From: Pseudomonadota bacterium
GTDB taxonomy: Bacteria; Pseudomonadota; Alphaproteobacteria; Azospirillales; Azospirillaceae
NCBI GenBank assembly: GCA_023411035.1
Contig: JAEYPE010000018.1
Location: 1 to 55,211 of the forward strand
Direction of reading: 5' to 3'
Length of the DNA: 55,211 nt
In this document: one piece after another, positions 16,302 through 25,007 of the stretch
Numbering within the stretch: position 1 is the stretch's first letter
Layout of the letters: each line of letters starts with the position of its first letter
Position numbers and translations under genes: made by a program
Notes under the pieces: generated by a model
Database searches by the model: none
Seen by the model: only the letters and a program-made list of their open reading frames with translations
Told to the model about the DNA's origin: nothing

Positions 16302-17162
16302 CTCCTGAAGGCTGCCGGTCAGCAGATCGGTGACCAGTTCCACGCCCGTACCGCGCGCCGTGCTTCCGGTCAGCAGCGCAAGCTCCGTCTCGGGCAGCGC
16401 CGGCAACCCGTCCGCCACCCCCAGCCGGCGGGCGCCGGGCGGCAGGGCGCTGTGGGGAAGCACGCTGATGCCCAGACCGCCGGACACTGCGGCGCGCACC
16501 CCGGCGTGGTTGGCACTGGAATAGGCCACCCGCCAGCGCCGCCCGGCGCGCTCCAACTCGTGCACCGCGCGGTTGCGGTAGACGCAGCCCTGCGGGAACA
16601 GCACCAGGGGCAGCGGGTCCTCGCGGTGCAGATCCTCCTCCGCCGGGCCGATCCAGCACAGCGGCTCCCGCCAGGTGCGCACCGCACCGGGGCGGCCCGG
16701 CTCCTGCTTCACCAGGGCGATGTCGAGGTCGCCACCCTCCATATCCGCGCGCAGCCGCACCGACAGGTCGCAACGCACGTCCAGCCGCAGCCGGCGGTTT
16801 TTCCGCGCGAACTCGGCCAGCAGGCGGGGAAGCCGCTCCACCGCGTAATCCTCCGGCACGCCCAGCCGCACCACCTCCGCCGCCGGGCGCCCGGACAGGA
16901 CGGCGTTCGCCTCGTCGTTCAGCGCCAGGAGCCGCCGGGCGTAGCCGAGCAGCCGCTCCCCGTCGTCGGTCAGCGCGACGGCGCGGCTGTTGCGGTCGAG
17001 AAGCGGCAGGCCGACCTGCTCCTCCAGCCGGCGGATCTGCTGGCTGACCGTCGATTGCGTCTTGTGCACCCGTTCCCCCGCCCGCGTGAAACCGCCGGCG
17101 TCCACCACCGACACGAAGGTGCGCAGCAGGCCAAGATCCATCTCGCGCATCGGATCAACCAT
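16287..17162 (-). CDS. LysR-family transcriptional regulator
   Basis: A 291-aa regulator with an N-terminal winged HTH (LLRTFVSVVDAGGFTRAGE, TQSTVSQQIRRLEEQVGLPL, RNSRAVALTDDGERLL) and a C-terminal effector-binding domain (VRLGVPEDYAVERLPRLL, GDLDIALVKQEPG, GLGISVLPHSALPPGARRL). It is divergent from a DMT-family exporter gene, the usual arrangement for a LysR protein controlling its neighbour, with 104 bases between the chosen starts and AT-rich palindromes there. Later starts (MREMDL, 12 bases in) are possible. Ligand unknown. Confidence 0.9.
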   Translation of the reverse strand: MVDPMREMDLGLLRTFVSVVDAGGFTRAGERVHKTQSTVSQQIRRLEEQVGLPLLDRNSRAVALTDDGERLLGYARRLLALNDEANAVLSGRPAAEVVRLGVPEDYAVERLPRLLAEFARKNRRLRLDVRCDLSVRLRADMEGGDLDIALVKQEPGRPGAVRTWREPLCWIGPAEEDLHREDPLPLVLFPQGCVYRNRAVHELERAGRRWRVAYSSANHAGVRAAVSGGLGISVLPHSALPPGARRLGVADGLPALPETELALLTGSTARGTGVELVTDLLTGSLQEPVWA

Positions 17163-17182
17163 TCAGATTTCGAATGCAATGA

Positions 17183-17209
17183 ATGATATCATCCAATTTC
17201 CAAATGGAA
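17183..17209. promoter_or_regulatory. Palindromes in the LysR/EamA intergenic region
   Basis: ATGATATCAT (17183-17192) is a perfect 10-bp palindrome, and TTCCA-AA-TGGAA (17198-17209) is an inverted repeat six bases further on. Both lie in the short AT-rich gap between the divergent LysR and exporter genes and are candidates for the LysR binding site and overlapping promoters. Confidence 0.45.
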
Positions 17210-17266
17210 AGGGGCCGCGTCATCCTCTCCCCAACGCATAGGAGCGAAAACGGGAGACCGCAGGCC

Positions 17267-18166
17267 ATGACGCACGCCGCCACACACCCCTTGCCTCTCA
17301 CGGACCCGCGGGCGGCGCCGCTCGCCCTGGTCGTGCCCTTCTGCCTCGCCTGGAGTTCGGCCTTCGCCGCCGGGAAGATCGGGCTGGCCGACTGCCCGCC
17401 GCTGCTGCTCCTGGCCTTCCGCTTCCTGATCGCCGGGGTGCTGCTGGTCGCATTCGCGGCATGGCGGGGGGAGTACCGGGTCGTGACCGGACGGACGCTC
17501 GCCCTGCTGGCGCTGCTGGGATTGCTGAACCACGCGCTCTATCTAGGGCTGAGCTACACGGCCATGACCTTCGTGCCGTCCGGACTGACCGCGCTGATCG
17601 TCAGCGCGAACCCGGTGCTGACCGCGGCGCTGGCCGCCCTGCTGCTGGGGGAGGTGATGAACCGGCGCAAGGCGGCGGGGCTGGCGCTGGGGGTGATCGG
17701 GGTGGCGCTGGTGGTGCGCGGGCGGCTGGGCAGCGGGACGGACGCGCCGCTGGGGATCGCGCTGGCGGTCGGCGCGCTGGTGGCGCTGTCGGCGGGGACG
17801 CTGCTGTTCAAGCGGCTGGCGCCGCGGGCGGGGCTGCTCGCCGGGACGGGGGCGCAGATCCTGACGGCGGGGCTGGCGCTGCTGCCCATCGGGCTGCTGA
17901 TGGAGGACGCGGGGTCGATCCGGCTGACCGCCAGCCTCGCCGGGTCGCTGGCCTATCAGGCGCTGGTGGTGTCGATCGGCGGCTATCTGCTGTGGTTCCA
18001 CCTGTTGCGGCGGACGAGCGCCACGGAGGCCAGCGCCTATCATTTCCTGATGCCGCCCTTGGGCATGCTGTTCGGCTGGCTGCTGCTGGGCGAGGCGGTG
18101 CAGCCCTGGGACCTGCTGGGCATCCTGCCGGTGGCGCTGGGCATCCGGCTGGTGACGCGGGGGTGA
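17267..18166 (+). CDS. EamA/DMT-family metabolite transporter
   Basis: A 299-aa integral membrane protein with about ten TM helices in two EamA repeats (LVVPFCLAWSSAFAAGKIGL ... LGVIGVALVVRG; then LAVGALVALSAGTLLFKRL ... LGMLFGWLLLGEAVQPWDLL). The family mostly exports amino acids or metabolites. I chose ATG 17267; the longer frame to 17183 runs through the palindromic control region and reads polar non-membrane sequence. Divergent LysR gene next door is the likely regulator. Confidence 0.88.
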   Translation: MTHAATHPLPLTDPRAAPLALVVPFCLAWSSAFAAGKIGLADCPPLLLLAFRFLIAGVLLVAFAAWRGEYRVVTGRTLALLALLGLLNHALYLGLSYTAMTFVPSGLTALIVSANPVLTAALAALLLGEVMNRRKAAGLALGVIGVALVVRGRLGSGTDAPLGIALAVGALVALSAGTLLFKRLAPRAGLLAGTGAQILTAGLALLPIGLLMEDAGSIRLTASLAGSLAYQALVVSIGGYLLWFHLLRRTSATEASAYHFLMPPLGMLFGWLLLGEAVQPWDLLGILPVALGIRLVTRG

Positions 18167-18271
18167 GCAGGGAGGGGGCTATGCCAAACGATATATGATG
18201 TTTGTCGGGGATCAGGTTGCGTCCTTCGATTGTTATGTTTGTAAGTTGCATCATTCTTCGCCGCCCTGCCG

Positions 18272-19993
18272 TTGAGGCCACACGCCGGGAGGTCCGCCAT
18301 CTCGACCGTTGCCGTCTCGCCCACTCTGGTCCTGATTGACATGCTCGGCGCCGTGGCGCTGCTGCTGTGGGCGCTGCGGCTGGTGCGGACCGGTGTCTTC
18401 CGGTGGGGCGGGGCGGAGGTTCGCCGCTGGGTGGGGTACGGAACGCGCAACCGGATCGCCGCCTTCCTGGCCGGTATCGCCGCCACCATCGCGGTGCAGA
18501 GCAGCACGGCGACCGCTCTGATGACCGCCACCATGGCCGGGCAGGGCTTCATGACGACGGCCATGGCGCTGGCGGTGATGCTGGGCGCCGATGTCGGAAC
18601 CAGCCTCGTCGCCCGTCTGCTCGCCATCGACCTGCACTGGCTGTCGCCTAGCCTGCTGCTGCTCGGCGGTGCCCTGCACGCCCTGGGCGGGGATCATCGC
18701 GGACGCCGGTTGCTGGCCCGCATCCTGGTCGGCATCGGGCTGATGCTGCTGGCGCTGAAGCTGCTGGGGGCGGCCACCCTGCCGGTCCGGGAATCGGCGC
18801 TGGTCCAGGCGATGCTGGGGGCGCTGGGCGGGGAGCCGCTGTTCGCCCTGATCGTGGCGGCGGCGCTGACCGCGGCGGTGCATTCCAGCCTCGCCACGGT
18901 GATGCTGGCCGGGGCGCTGGCCGGAGCCGGGGTCATCGGGGTGGAGACGGCGGCGGCGCTGGTGCTGGGCGCCAATCTGGGCGGTGCCGTGCCGGCGGTC
19001 CTGGCGACCTCCGCGGACAGTGCGGCGGCGCGGCGGGTGCCGCTGGGCAACCTGCTGGTCCGGGTGACCGGTTCGCTCCTCGCCCTGCCGCTGGTGCCCA
19101 GCGCCGCGGCGCTGACGGCCGGCATGGCGCCGCTGACGGCGGTGGTCACCGTGCATCTCGTCTTCAACGCGGTGCTGGCGCTGCTCTTCCTGCCGCTGGT
19201 GACGCCGCTGGCCCGGCTGACCGAGCAGTTGCTGCCCGAACCGGAGGACGCGGGCGAGGACGCCGCAAGGCCCCGGTATCTGGACGAGTCGGCGCTGGAG
19301 ACGCCCTCCGTCGCCATCGCGGGCGCCTTGCGCGAGACCTTGCGGCTGGGCGATCTGGTGGAGGACATGCTGCGCCGCAGCCTGACCGCCCTGCGCCAGA
19401 ACGACGAACGCCCCATCGCGGAGGTCAGCCGCGCCGACGACCAGGTGGACCGGTTGCACACCGCCATCAAGCTCTATCTCGCCAAGCTCGGGCACGGGCA
19501 TCTGGACGCGGAGGAGAACCGGCGGGTCGACGACATCATGGCCTTCGCCATCAATCTGGAGCACATCGGCGACATCATCGACAAAAGCCTGATGGATCTC
19601 GCCACCAAGCGCATCCGCAACCACCTGCATTTCGCGGCGGAGGATTTCCGGGACGTGGAGGAACTGCACCGCCGCACGGTGGAGAATCTGCGCACCGCGC
19701 TCGGCATCCTCATCGGGGAGGACCGGCGGCTGGCCCGCCAACTCATCGCCGGAAAGGACGCGGTGCGGTCGCTGGAGCGCGCCGCCACCGCCCGACATCT
19801 CGACCGCGTGCGGCGGGGCGATGCGGCCAGCATCGAGACCAGCGCCCTGGTGCTGGACATCCTGCGCGACCTGAAGCGCATCAACGCCCATGTCGCCACG
19901 GTCGCCCTTCCGATCCTGGATCAGGTGGGGGAGTTGCGCGAGAGCCGCCTGAAGGTGGTCGGGCTGCCCCGTCTGGAAAGCCGCGACGTGTAG
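18272..19993 (+). CDS. Na+/phosphate cotransporter (NptA/YjbB type) with PhoU-like tail
   Basis: A 573-aa protein. The N-terminal ~330 residues are membrane helices with two inverted Na/Pi-cotransporter II repeats, marked by VQSSTATALMTATMAGQGF and by the second-repeat VHSSLATVMLAGALAGAG. The C-terminal ~230 residues are cytoplasmic helices of PhoU type (RADDQVDRLHTAIKLYLAKL, FAINLEHIGDIIDKSLMDL). It likely exports or imports phosphate. The frame opens with a TTG at 18272 and no clear ribosome site; the next in-frame start (ATG 18341) would cut into the first conserved helix (LIDMLGAVALLLW), so TTG is preferred. It converges with the epimerase gene, 22 bases away. Confidence 0.87.
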   Translation: MRPHAGRSAISTVAVSPTLVLIDMLGAVALLLWALRLVRTGVFRWGGAEVRRWVGYGTRNRIAAFLAGIAATIAVQSSTATALMTATMAGQGFMTTAMALAVMLGADVGTSLVARLLAIDLHWLSPSLLLLGGALHALGGDHRGRRLLARILVGIGLMLLALKLLGAATLPVRESALVQAMLGALGGEPLFALIVAAALTAAVHSSLATVMLAGALAGAGVIGVETAAALVLGANLGGAVPAVLATSADSAAARRVPLGNLLVRVTGSLLALPLVPSAAALTAGMAPLTAVVTVHLVFNAVLALLFLPLVTPLARLTEQLLPEPEDAGEDAARPRYLDESALETPSVAIAGALRETLRLGDLVEDMLRRSLTALRQNDERPIAEVSRADDQVDRLHTAIKLYLAKLGHGHLDAEENRRVDDIMAFAINLEHIGDIIDKSLMDLATKRIRNHLHFAAEDFRDVEELHRRTVENLRTALGILIGEDRRLARQLIAGKDAVRSLERAATARHLDRVRRGDAASIETSALVLDILRDLKRINAHVATVALPILDQVGELRESRLKVVGLPRLESRDV

Positions 19994-20015
19994 GGTCCGG
20001 CGCTACCGTCTGGCA

Positions 20016-20948
20016 TTACTGGGGCATCTCGCCGGTCAGGGTGGCGCTCAGCCCTTGCAGAAGGCCGTACCGGCAGCCTTCGCCGAAGGTGGCGCGCAGC
20101 CGCGCCGGGTCGCCGATCGACACGCGGATGTCGCCCGCCCGCGCCGGCTGGTGCAACCGGCGCACCCGGTTGCCGCACAACTCCTGCAACACCTCCAGCA
20201 GCATCAGAAGCGAGGTCGGGCGCCCGGTGCACAGGTTGAAGACCTCGGCGCCCCGCGGGCGGCGCTCCATCGCCTTCACGAGGAAGCGCACCACGTCGCC
20301 CACGAACACGAAGTCGCGCACCTGCTGCCCGTCGCCGAAGATCGCCACGTCCTCGCCGCGCGCCACCCGGCGGGCGAAGATGGAGATGACCCCGGAATAG
20401 GGGGAGGATGGGTCCTGCCGCGGCCCGTAGACGTTGAAGAAGCGGAAGCCCGTCGTCGGCACCCCGTGGATGGCCCAGGCGACATCGGCGTGCAGTTCGC
20501 AGCCCAGCTTGTCCACGCCATAGGCCGACAGCGGGCGCGTCGTGGCGTCTTCGCGCAGAGGGGTGGCCGTGTTGTCGCCGTAGACCGCGGCGGAGGAGGC
20601 GTAGACCACCGGCACCGGGCCGCCGTTGCGGGCGCTGCGCGCCGCCTCGAAAATGGTGACGGTGCCCGACAGGTTGGTCCGGTGCGTTTCCGCCCACAAC
20701 TCCCGCGAGCGCTGGACCGAGGCGACGGCGGCCAGATGGAAGACGCCGTCCACCCCCTCCATCGCCTGATGAACCGCGTCGGGATCGGCGACGTCACCCA
20801 CCACCAGCTTCGCCGGCAGCGGCTTGTTCTCCAGCCGGCCCGTGCTCATGTCGTCCAGGATGGTGACCCGGTGTCCGTCGCCGATGAGGCGGTCGGCCAG
20901 ATGCGATCCGATGAATCCGCAACCGCCGGTCACGAGAAAATGGGCCAT
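20016..20948 (-). CDS. NAD-dependent epimerase/dehydratase (UDP-glucose 4-epimerase-like)
   Basis: A 310-aa extended short-chain dehydrogenase acting on sugar nucleotides in the cytoplasm. Start at ATG 20948 gives MAHFLVTGGCGFIGSHLADR with the Rossmann motif GGCGFIG at once. The catalytic triad is visible: Ser119 (YASSAAVYGD), Tyr143 and Lys147 (AYGVDK). RFFNVYGPRQDPSSPYSGVI and FGDGQQVRDFVFVGDV mark the substrate-binding part. Family members make precursors for exopolysaccharide or lipopolysaccharide. No glycan cluster is adjacent, so the exact sugar is unknown. Confidence 0.9.
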   Translation of the reverse strand: MAHFLVTGGCGFIGSHLADRLIGDGHRVTILDDMSTGRLENKPLPAKLVVGDVADPDAVHQAMEGVDGVFHLAAVASVQRSRELWAETHRTNLSGTVTIFEAARSARNGGPVPVVYASSAAVYGDNTATPLREDATTRPLSAYGVDKLGCELHADVAWAIHGVPTTGFRFFNVYGPRQDPSSPYSGVISIFARRVARGEDVAIFGDGQQVRDFVFVGDVVRFLVKAMERRPRGAEVFNLCTGRPTSLLMLLEVLQELCGNRVRRLHQPARAGDIRVSIGDPARLRATFGEGCRYGLLQGLSATLTGEMPQ

Positions 20949-21341
20949 GCGCCGTCCTTTCCGCCATCGCCATGCATGGTTTGATAGTGGCGAGGGGGGA
21001 TGGGCCGGACCAGACCATCTTAGGGGTAGCGGACGGCGCAAGGGGTGCGCCGATTCCGGCCGTTCGGGGTGGTGCACCCCGAATCGCCTTCGTTTCAGGG
21101 GCTCTCCCCGGCACCCCCGCTGCGGGCAGGCGGGACCGATGGTTCAACAGGCTTATCCACCATCTTATGCACCATTTTGTGGATAACTTCGGTCAAGGGG
21201 CAATGGCCGCAGGGAGCTTGAGACATGGCGGGATGTGGCAGGAAACCCCGAGCGCCTGTGCCGACCGCAGAGGTTTCCGTGCGTTCAAATCGATGTGCTT
21301 GCTCGGGAACCTCGGTCCAGCGCGTGGTGTTCCATGGGTGA
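20949..21341. other. Intergenic region with DnaA-box cluster and hairpin
   Basis: About 390 bases without a gene. It holds an inverted repeat TTCGGGGT/ACCCCGAA (21063-21070 with 21076-21083) and, 70 bases on, three DnaA-box-like sequences. Frames crossing it have no domain-like content. Confidence 0.55.
21153..21186. promoter_or_regulatory. Cluster of three DnaA boxes
   Basis: TTATCCACC (21153-21161), TTATGCACC (21165-21173) and, on the opposite strand, TTATCCACA (21186-21178) match the DnaA consensus TTATNCACA at 8, 8 and 9 of 9 positions. The first two are exactly 12 bp apart. Such a density in GC-rich DNA is unlikely by chance. Confidence 0.55.
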
Positions 21342-21845
21342 GTGGCCGTGAAAGCCTTCGTGTCGTTCCTTGCAATCTCTCCAGCGATCGCCCCGTTGGC
21401 GACGGCTTATGAGCATACTGCGGAGGCGCGCATGGCGGCAGCGAGCGGGCTGATCGTTCAACCGAGTTCCTTTGGGCCGAAGGAAACCATGGACCGGCTG
21501 GTCGCGGCGGTCGCCCGCGCCGGCATGACCGTGATGGCGCGCATCGACCACGCCGCCGCCGCCGAGAAGGTCGGGCTTGCACTGCACCCGACGGAGGTTC
21601 TGGTGTTTGGCAACCCGAAGGTGGGAACCCCGCTGATGCGGGCCGTCCCGACCCTGGCCATCGACCTGCCGCTGAAAGTGCTGGTCTGGCAGGACGATGC
21701 GGGAAAGACGTGGTTGGCCTGGAACGATCCGGCATGGATCAAGGACCGCCATGGCGGAACCGCCGCCATGGACGGAACCGTTGCTGCGATGTCCGCTGCG
21801 CTCGCCATGGTGGCCGGCAGGGCCACGACACCAGGAGAAGATTGA
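21342..21845 (+). CDS. DUF302-family protein with signal peptide
   Basis: A 167-aa protein starting at GTG 21342 (or GTG 21348). Residues 1-22 form a probable Sec signal peptide (VKAFVSFLAISPAIAPLATA). The DUF302 core follows: VQPSSFGPKETMDRLVAAVA, MARIDHAAAAEKVGLALHP and TEVLVFGNPKVGTPLM, then LDLPLKVLVWQDDAGKTWL-like strands. Biochemical role unknown; related proteins occur near heavy-metal or redox genes. Periplasmic location is predicted. Downstream gene is convergent. Confidence 0.85.
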   Translation: MAVKAFVSFLAISPAIAPLATAYEHTAEARMAAASGLIVQPSSFGPKETMDRLVAAVARAGMTVMARIDHAAAAEKVGLALHPTEVLVFGNPKVGTPLMRAVPTLAIDLPLKVLVWQDDAGKTWLAWNDPAWIKDRHGGTAAMDGTVAAMSAALAMVAGRATTPGED

Positions 21846-21864
21846 ACCGTCGACGCACGATCCG

Positions 21865-22257
21865 TCAAAGACGCGCCCCGACCGTTGCGGACAGCAGGCG
21901 GGCCACGGCCTTGCGCAGTTCCTCGTTCAGGAAAGGCTTGTAGAGCACGGCGTCCGCCGCGAACATCTCGGCCATCTTCAGGGCGTAGCCCGCAGGCAGA
22001 TTCGGCGCCCCGCCGGACATGGCGAGCACCTGCGTGCCGGGGTTGAGCGTGCGTGCGGCCTTGATGACCTCCACCCCGTCGGCCTCGGGCATCAGCATGT
22101 CGGTGACGATCAGGTCGAAGGTCGCGCCGCCGTTCAGCAGACCGATGGCGATCCGGCCGTTCTCCGCCTCCACGACCTCGTGGCCGGCCTGTTCGATCAC
22201 CTCGGTCACCGCCAGCCGGACGGCGGCGGAATCCTCAACGATCAGCACCTTCGCCAT
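21865..22257 (-). CDS. Single-domain response regulator (receiver)
   Basis: A 130-aa CheY-like receiver without output domain. MAKVLIVEDSAAVRLAVTEV gives the acidic pocket; the phosphoacceptor is Asp53 in LIVTDMLMPEADG; the Thr/Ser switch is MSGG and the conserved Lys is in VLYKPFL. The start at 22257 overlaps the end of the upstream histidine kinase gene by 23 bases, so the two are co-translated and are almost certainly partners. With no output domain it may act through protein contacts or feed a phosphorelay. Confidence 0.9.
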   Translation of the reverse strand: MAKVLIVEDSAAVRLAVTEVIEQAGHEVVEAENGRIAIGLLNGGATFDLIVTDMLMPEADGVEVIKAARTLNPGTQVLAMSGGAPNLPAGYALKMAEMFAADAVLYKPFLNEELRKAVARLLSATVGARL

Positions 22258-24277
22258 GAACCAGCTTCCCATGTGTCGTTAGGCCCGGTCCGCCGGACGG
22301 GGCGGTGGGCAGATCGATGATGAAGGACGTTCCACGTCCGGGGGCGCTTTCGACCAGGATGTCTCCACCCCCGTTCCTTACGATACCATAGACAACCGAA
22401 AGCCCAAGCCCCGTCCCTTTGCCGACCGGCTTGGTGGTGAAGAAGGGATCGAACACGCGCTGGCGCGTCGCCTCGTCCATTCCGGTGCCGGTATCGGCCA
22501 CGACCAGCCGCACATACTCGCCTTCGCCGAGCTGCCGGCGCGACGCATCCCGTTCCTTCAGGATCAGGGAATTGGCGGAAATGGTCAGGGCGCCCCCCTG
22601 CGGCATGGCATCGCGGGCGTTCTGGATCAGGTTCAGAAGCACCTGGGTCAGCTCGGTCGCGGTGATCGTCACCGCATCCAGGCCGGATTCCAGCCGCGTG
22701 CGCATCGTGATCGTATCCGGCATGGAGGGCGCGGCGAGTTCCAGGGCGGAATGCACCGCTTCCTTCAGGTTGCCCGGCGGCGACTCGGCCACCTCCACGC
22801 GGGCGAACTGAAGGACGTCGCGCATGATGGTGCGGGCCTTCACGCCGCTGTCGTGGATGGCGTTCAGATAGGCATGCAGCTTGCGGTCCTCCCCGGCGCG
22901 GTCGAGCGCCAGGTCGGAGAGGCTGATGACCGGCTGGAGCAGGTTGTTCACTTCGTGGGCGAGGCCGCCGACGAGGCTGCCCAGCGCGGCCATGGTCTGC
23001 TTCTGTCGCGCCGCTTCCGCCGACTGGCGCCGCGCGCTGATGTCGCTGGTGGTGCCGCGGTAGCCCAGGAACTTGCCCTCGCCGTCGTAGCGCGGCACGC
23101 CGCTGACCATCACCCAGCGCGCGGCGCCACCCGGCGACGCCAGCGGGAAGGACAGGCGGCGGAAGGGCTCGCGCCGCTGCAGGGCCGCCGCCAGGACGGG
23201 AAAATCCTCCTCCGGGCGGTCGCGGTCCAGAAGGTCGGCGTGGGTGAAGCCGAGAAGCTCCGCCCCGCCGCGCCCCGTCGATTCCTGCGCCCGCGGCGAC
23301 AGGGCGGTGAAGCGTCCGCGCTCGTCCGTTTCCCAGAACCAGTCGTTCGAGCATTCCAGAAGCGCCCGCCAACGCGCCTCGCTCTCACGCAGTTCGCCGG
23401 TGCGCGTGGCGATCAGCGACTCCAGCCCGCTCAAATGGTCGCGCAGGGCCTCTTCGCTGCGGCGCATCCGGTAAAAGGCGAGGTCGTACGGGTTCTGCAG
23501 GGCTGTGACGATGATCGCCCGGTAGAGCAGGTAGAAGGACAGGATCTTGATGAAGTGACCCAGCGAGTTCAGCGGCCCATGCGGGTCGGAGTACAGCGTG
23601 AAGATCAGCTCCTGCGGGGCCAGCAGGGCGATGCCGCCGAAGGTCAGGCCGAACACCGCCGGCTCGAACTGCCCGCGCTTGCGCCACAGCAGCAGGCAGG
23701 CGACCACCGCCGCCGCGCTGAAGGTGTATTCGGCGCCCACCTTGAAGGGGGTCAGCCCGACGCCCGGAACGAAGCCGTCCGGCATGATGCCGAAGGTGAA
23801 GATCGACAGCAGGGCGCACGCCACGGCGACGGCCTGGATCAGCAGCACATCGGCCGTGCGCAGCCGCGTCTCGGTCAGCAGAGGGGCGGCCAGGAAGACG
23901 GCGGCCTGAAGGCCGCGGGCGGAGACCCAGAGCTGGGTGGACAGGTTGGGGCCGCCCTGCGCGATCACGTCCATGCCGGGAAAGGCGATGGCGTGCAGCA
24001 GGTCCAGCAGCGCCATGCCCGGCATGGACAGGCCGACGAAGGCGAGGAAGGGAGACTGGTTCGTATCGCGGGTGTTCCAGGCGATCACGAAGACCATTAT
24101 GGAGATGGCCACGGCGAACAGTTCCACGGAAAGGTGGAACAGCAGGTAGTTGTACCGCATCACAATGGCCAGCACGGCCATCAGGACCAGCACGATGGCA
24201 AGGCCGGACAGGAAGGAGCGGTCCCGCAACCAGTGGGGAAAGGGTAGGCGAACGGCGGACGGCGGGGTTCCGCTCAT
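22235..24277 (-). CDS. MASE3-PAS sensor histidine kinase
   Basis: A 680-aa membrane kinase. ATG 24277 gives MSGTPPSAVRLPFPHWLRDR; the TTG at 24424 adds a non-conserved stretch. About eight TM helices (residues 20-265) have the MASE3 pattern (NYLLFHLSVELFAVAISI, SPFLAFVGLSMPGMALLDLL, HAIAFPGM). A PAS domain with PAC follows (about 300-415; WFWETDERGRFTALSPRA, GYRGTTSDISARR), then HisKA with phospho-His441 (GGLAHEVNNLLQP) and HATPase_c (N box LNLIQNARDAMPQGG, G1 VVADTGTGMDE, G2 GKGTGLGLSVVYGIV). The HEVNN context is typical of NtrB-like hybrids. Partner receiver gene overlaps its end. Confidence 0.92.
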   Translation of the reverse strand: MSGTPPSAVRLPFPHWLRDRSFLSGLAIVLVLMAVLAIVMRYNYLLFHLSVELFAVAISIMVFVIAWNTRDTNQSPFLAFVGLSMPGMALLDLLHAIAFPGMDVIAQGGPNLSTQLWVSARGLQAAVFLAAPLLTETRLRTADVLLIQAVAVACALLSIFTFGIMPDGFVPGVGLTPFKVGAEYTFSAAAVVACLLLWRKRGQFEPAVFGLTFGGIALLAPQELIFTLYSDPHGPLNSLGHFIKILSFYLLYRAIIVTALQNPYDLAFYRMRRSEEALRDHLSGLESLIATRTGELRESEARWRALLECSNDWFWETDERGRFTALSPRAQESTGRGGAELLGFTHADLLDRDRPEEDFPVLAAALQRREPFRRLSFPLASPGGAARWVMVSGVPRYDGEGKFLGYRGTTSDISARRQSAEAARQKQTMAALGSLVGGLAHEVNNLLQPVISLSDLALDRAGEDRKLHAYLNAIHDSGVKARTIMRDVLQFARVEVAESPPGNLKEAVHSALELAAPSMPDTITMRTRLESGLDAVTITATELTQVLLNLIQNARDAMPQGGALTISANSLILKERDASRRQLGEGEYVRLVVADTGTGMDEATRQRVFDPFFTTKPVGKGTGLGLSVVYGIVRNGGGDILVESAPGRGTSFIIDLPTAPSGGPGLTTHGKLVHGEGADR

Positions 24278-24515
24278 GGATCGGTCGGCTCCGCGATGGA
24301 CGGGTGATGGCGGTTTACGGATGGCCCGGTCAGCCGGTCGTGCAACGCCGCTGATCCGATCAACACACCAAATCCCGTTCCGGTGCAAGCCGGACGTTGC
24401 ACCGTTCAACCGGGCGCAGGTCAACCGGGCGCGGGCAGTTCCTCACAGGAGGCGGGCCAAAGCCACTCCGCCTTCAGAGGATGCGCAACGCGGCAGCGGA
24501 TGCCGGCCGGAGGGA

Positions 24516-24902
24516 TCAGCCTTCCTTGGCGGGCTGGACAGGAGGCAGGTCGAAGGGCGTGCTGACGAAGGGGTCGCCGCGGCCATGGCCGGCGCGGTCG
24601 TGGCCCTTCTCGGTCGCCGCCTTGCGGTAATAGCCGACGATGAAGACGCGAACCGCGTTGGCCAGCGACACGGCCACCCCGCGCGACCGGCGGGACGGCG
24701 AATCGAGGCGGTCCTTGAGGTCGCTGCACAGTTCATCCACCGTCAGGTCTTCCCGGTGGCAGATATCGTCCAGCGCTTCCCAATAGGACGGTTCAAGCCG
24801 AAGTTGCGTCGGGCGCCCGAACAGCCTGACCGTACGCGCCACCAGCGGGATGACGCTCAGCGGCGATGGCGCGTTGGACGCCTGTGAATCCTGACCCGAC
24901 AT
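24516..24902 (-). CDS. RHH_4-type ribbon-helix-helix protein
   Basis: A 128-aa protein from ATG 24902, preceded by AGGAA-type ribosome site; the longer frame to 24989 adds an unrelated leader. The core TVRLFGRPTQLRLEPSYWEA, LDDICHREDLTVDELCSDLK and GVAVSLANAVRVFIVGYYR is the RHH_4 pattern: a strand followed by two helices as in ribbon-helix-helix DNA-binding dimers. A Pro/Gly-rich tail follows. A paralogue with the same core lies at 28466. Both flank the YcaO-TfuA genes, which suggests regulatory involvement (inference). Confidence 0.78.
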   Translation of the reverse strand: MSGQDSQASNAPSPLSVIPLVARTVRLFGRPTQLRLEPSYWEALDDICHREDLTVDELCSDLKDRLDSPSRRSRGVAVSLANAVRVFIVGYYRKAATEKGHDRAGHGRGDPFVSTPFDLPPVQPAKEG

Positions 24903-25007
24903 AGCCCTGTATTCCTTGAGTGTCAGTCGTGCTTCAAGCCCCAAGCCCAATATAGCGCGATTGAAAAAATTTGCGACGATAAAACTCATCGGATGTGCTG
25001 GATGGCC

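Noticed and set aside
18341..19993. Shorter start for the Na/Pi transporter
   Set aside because: It would remove part of the first conserved helix (LIDMLGAVALLLW); the TTG start is kept though its ribosome site is weak.
24352..24367. TGATCCGATCAAC as an FNR box
   Set aside because: Spacing between half-sites is three, not four bases, and the first half-site is imperfect.
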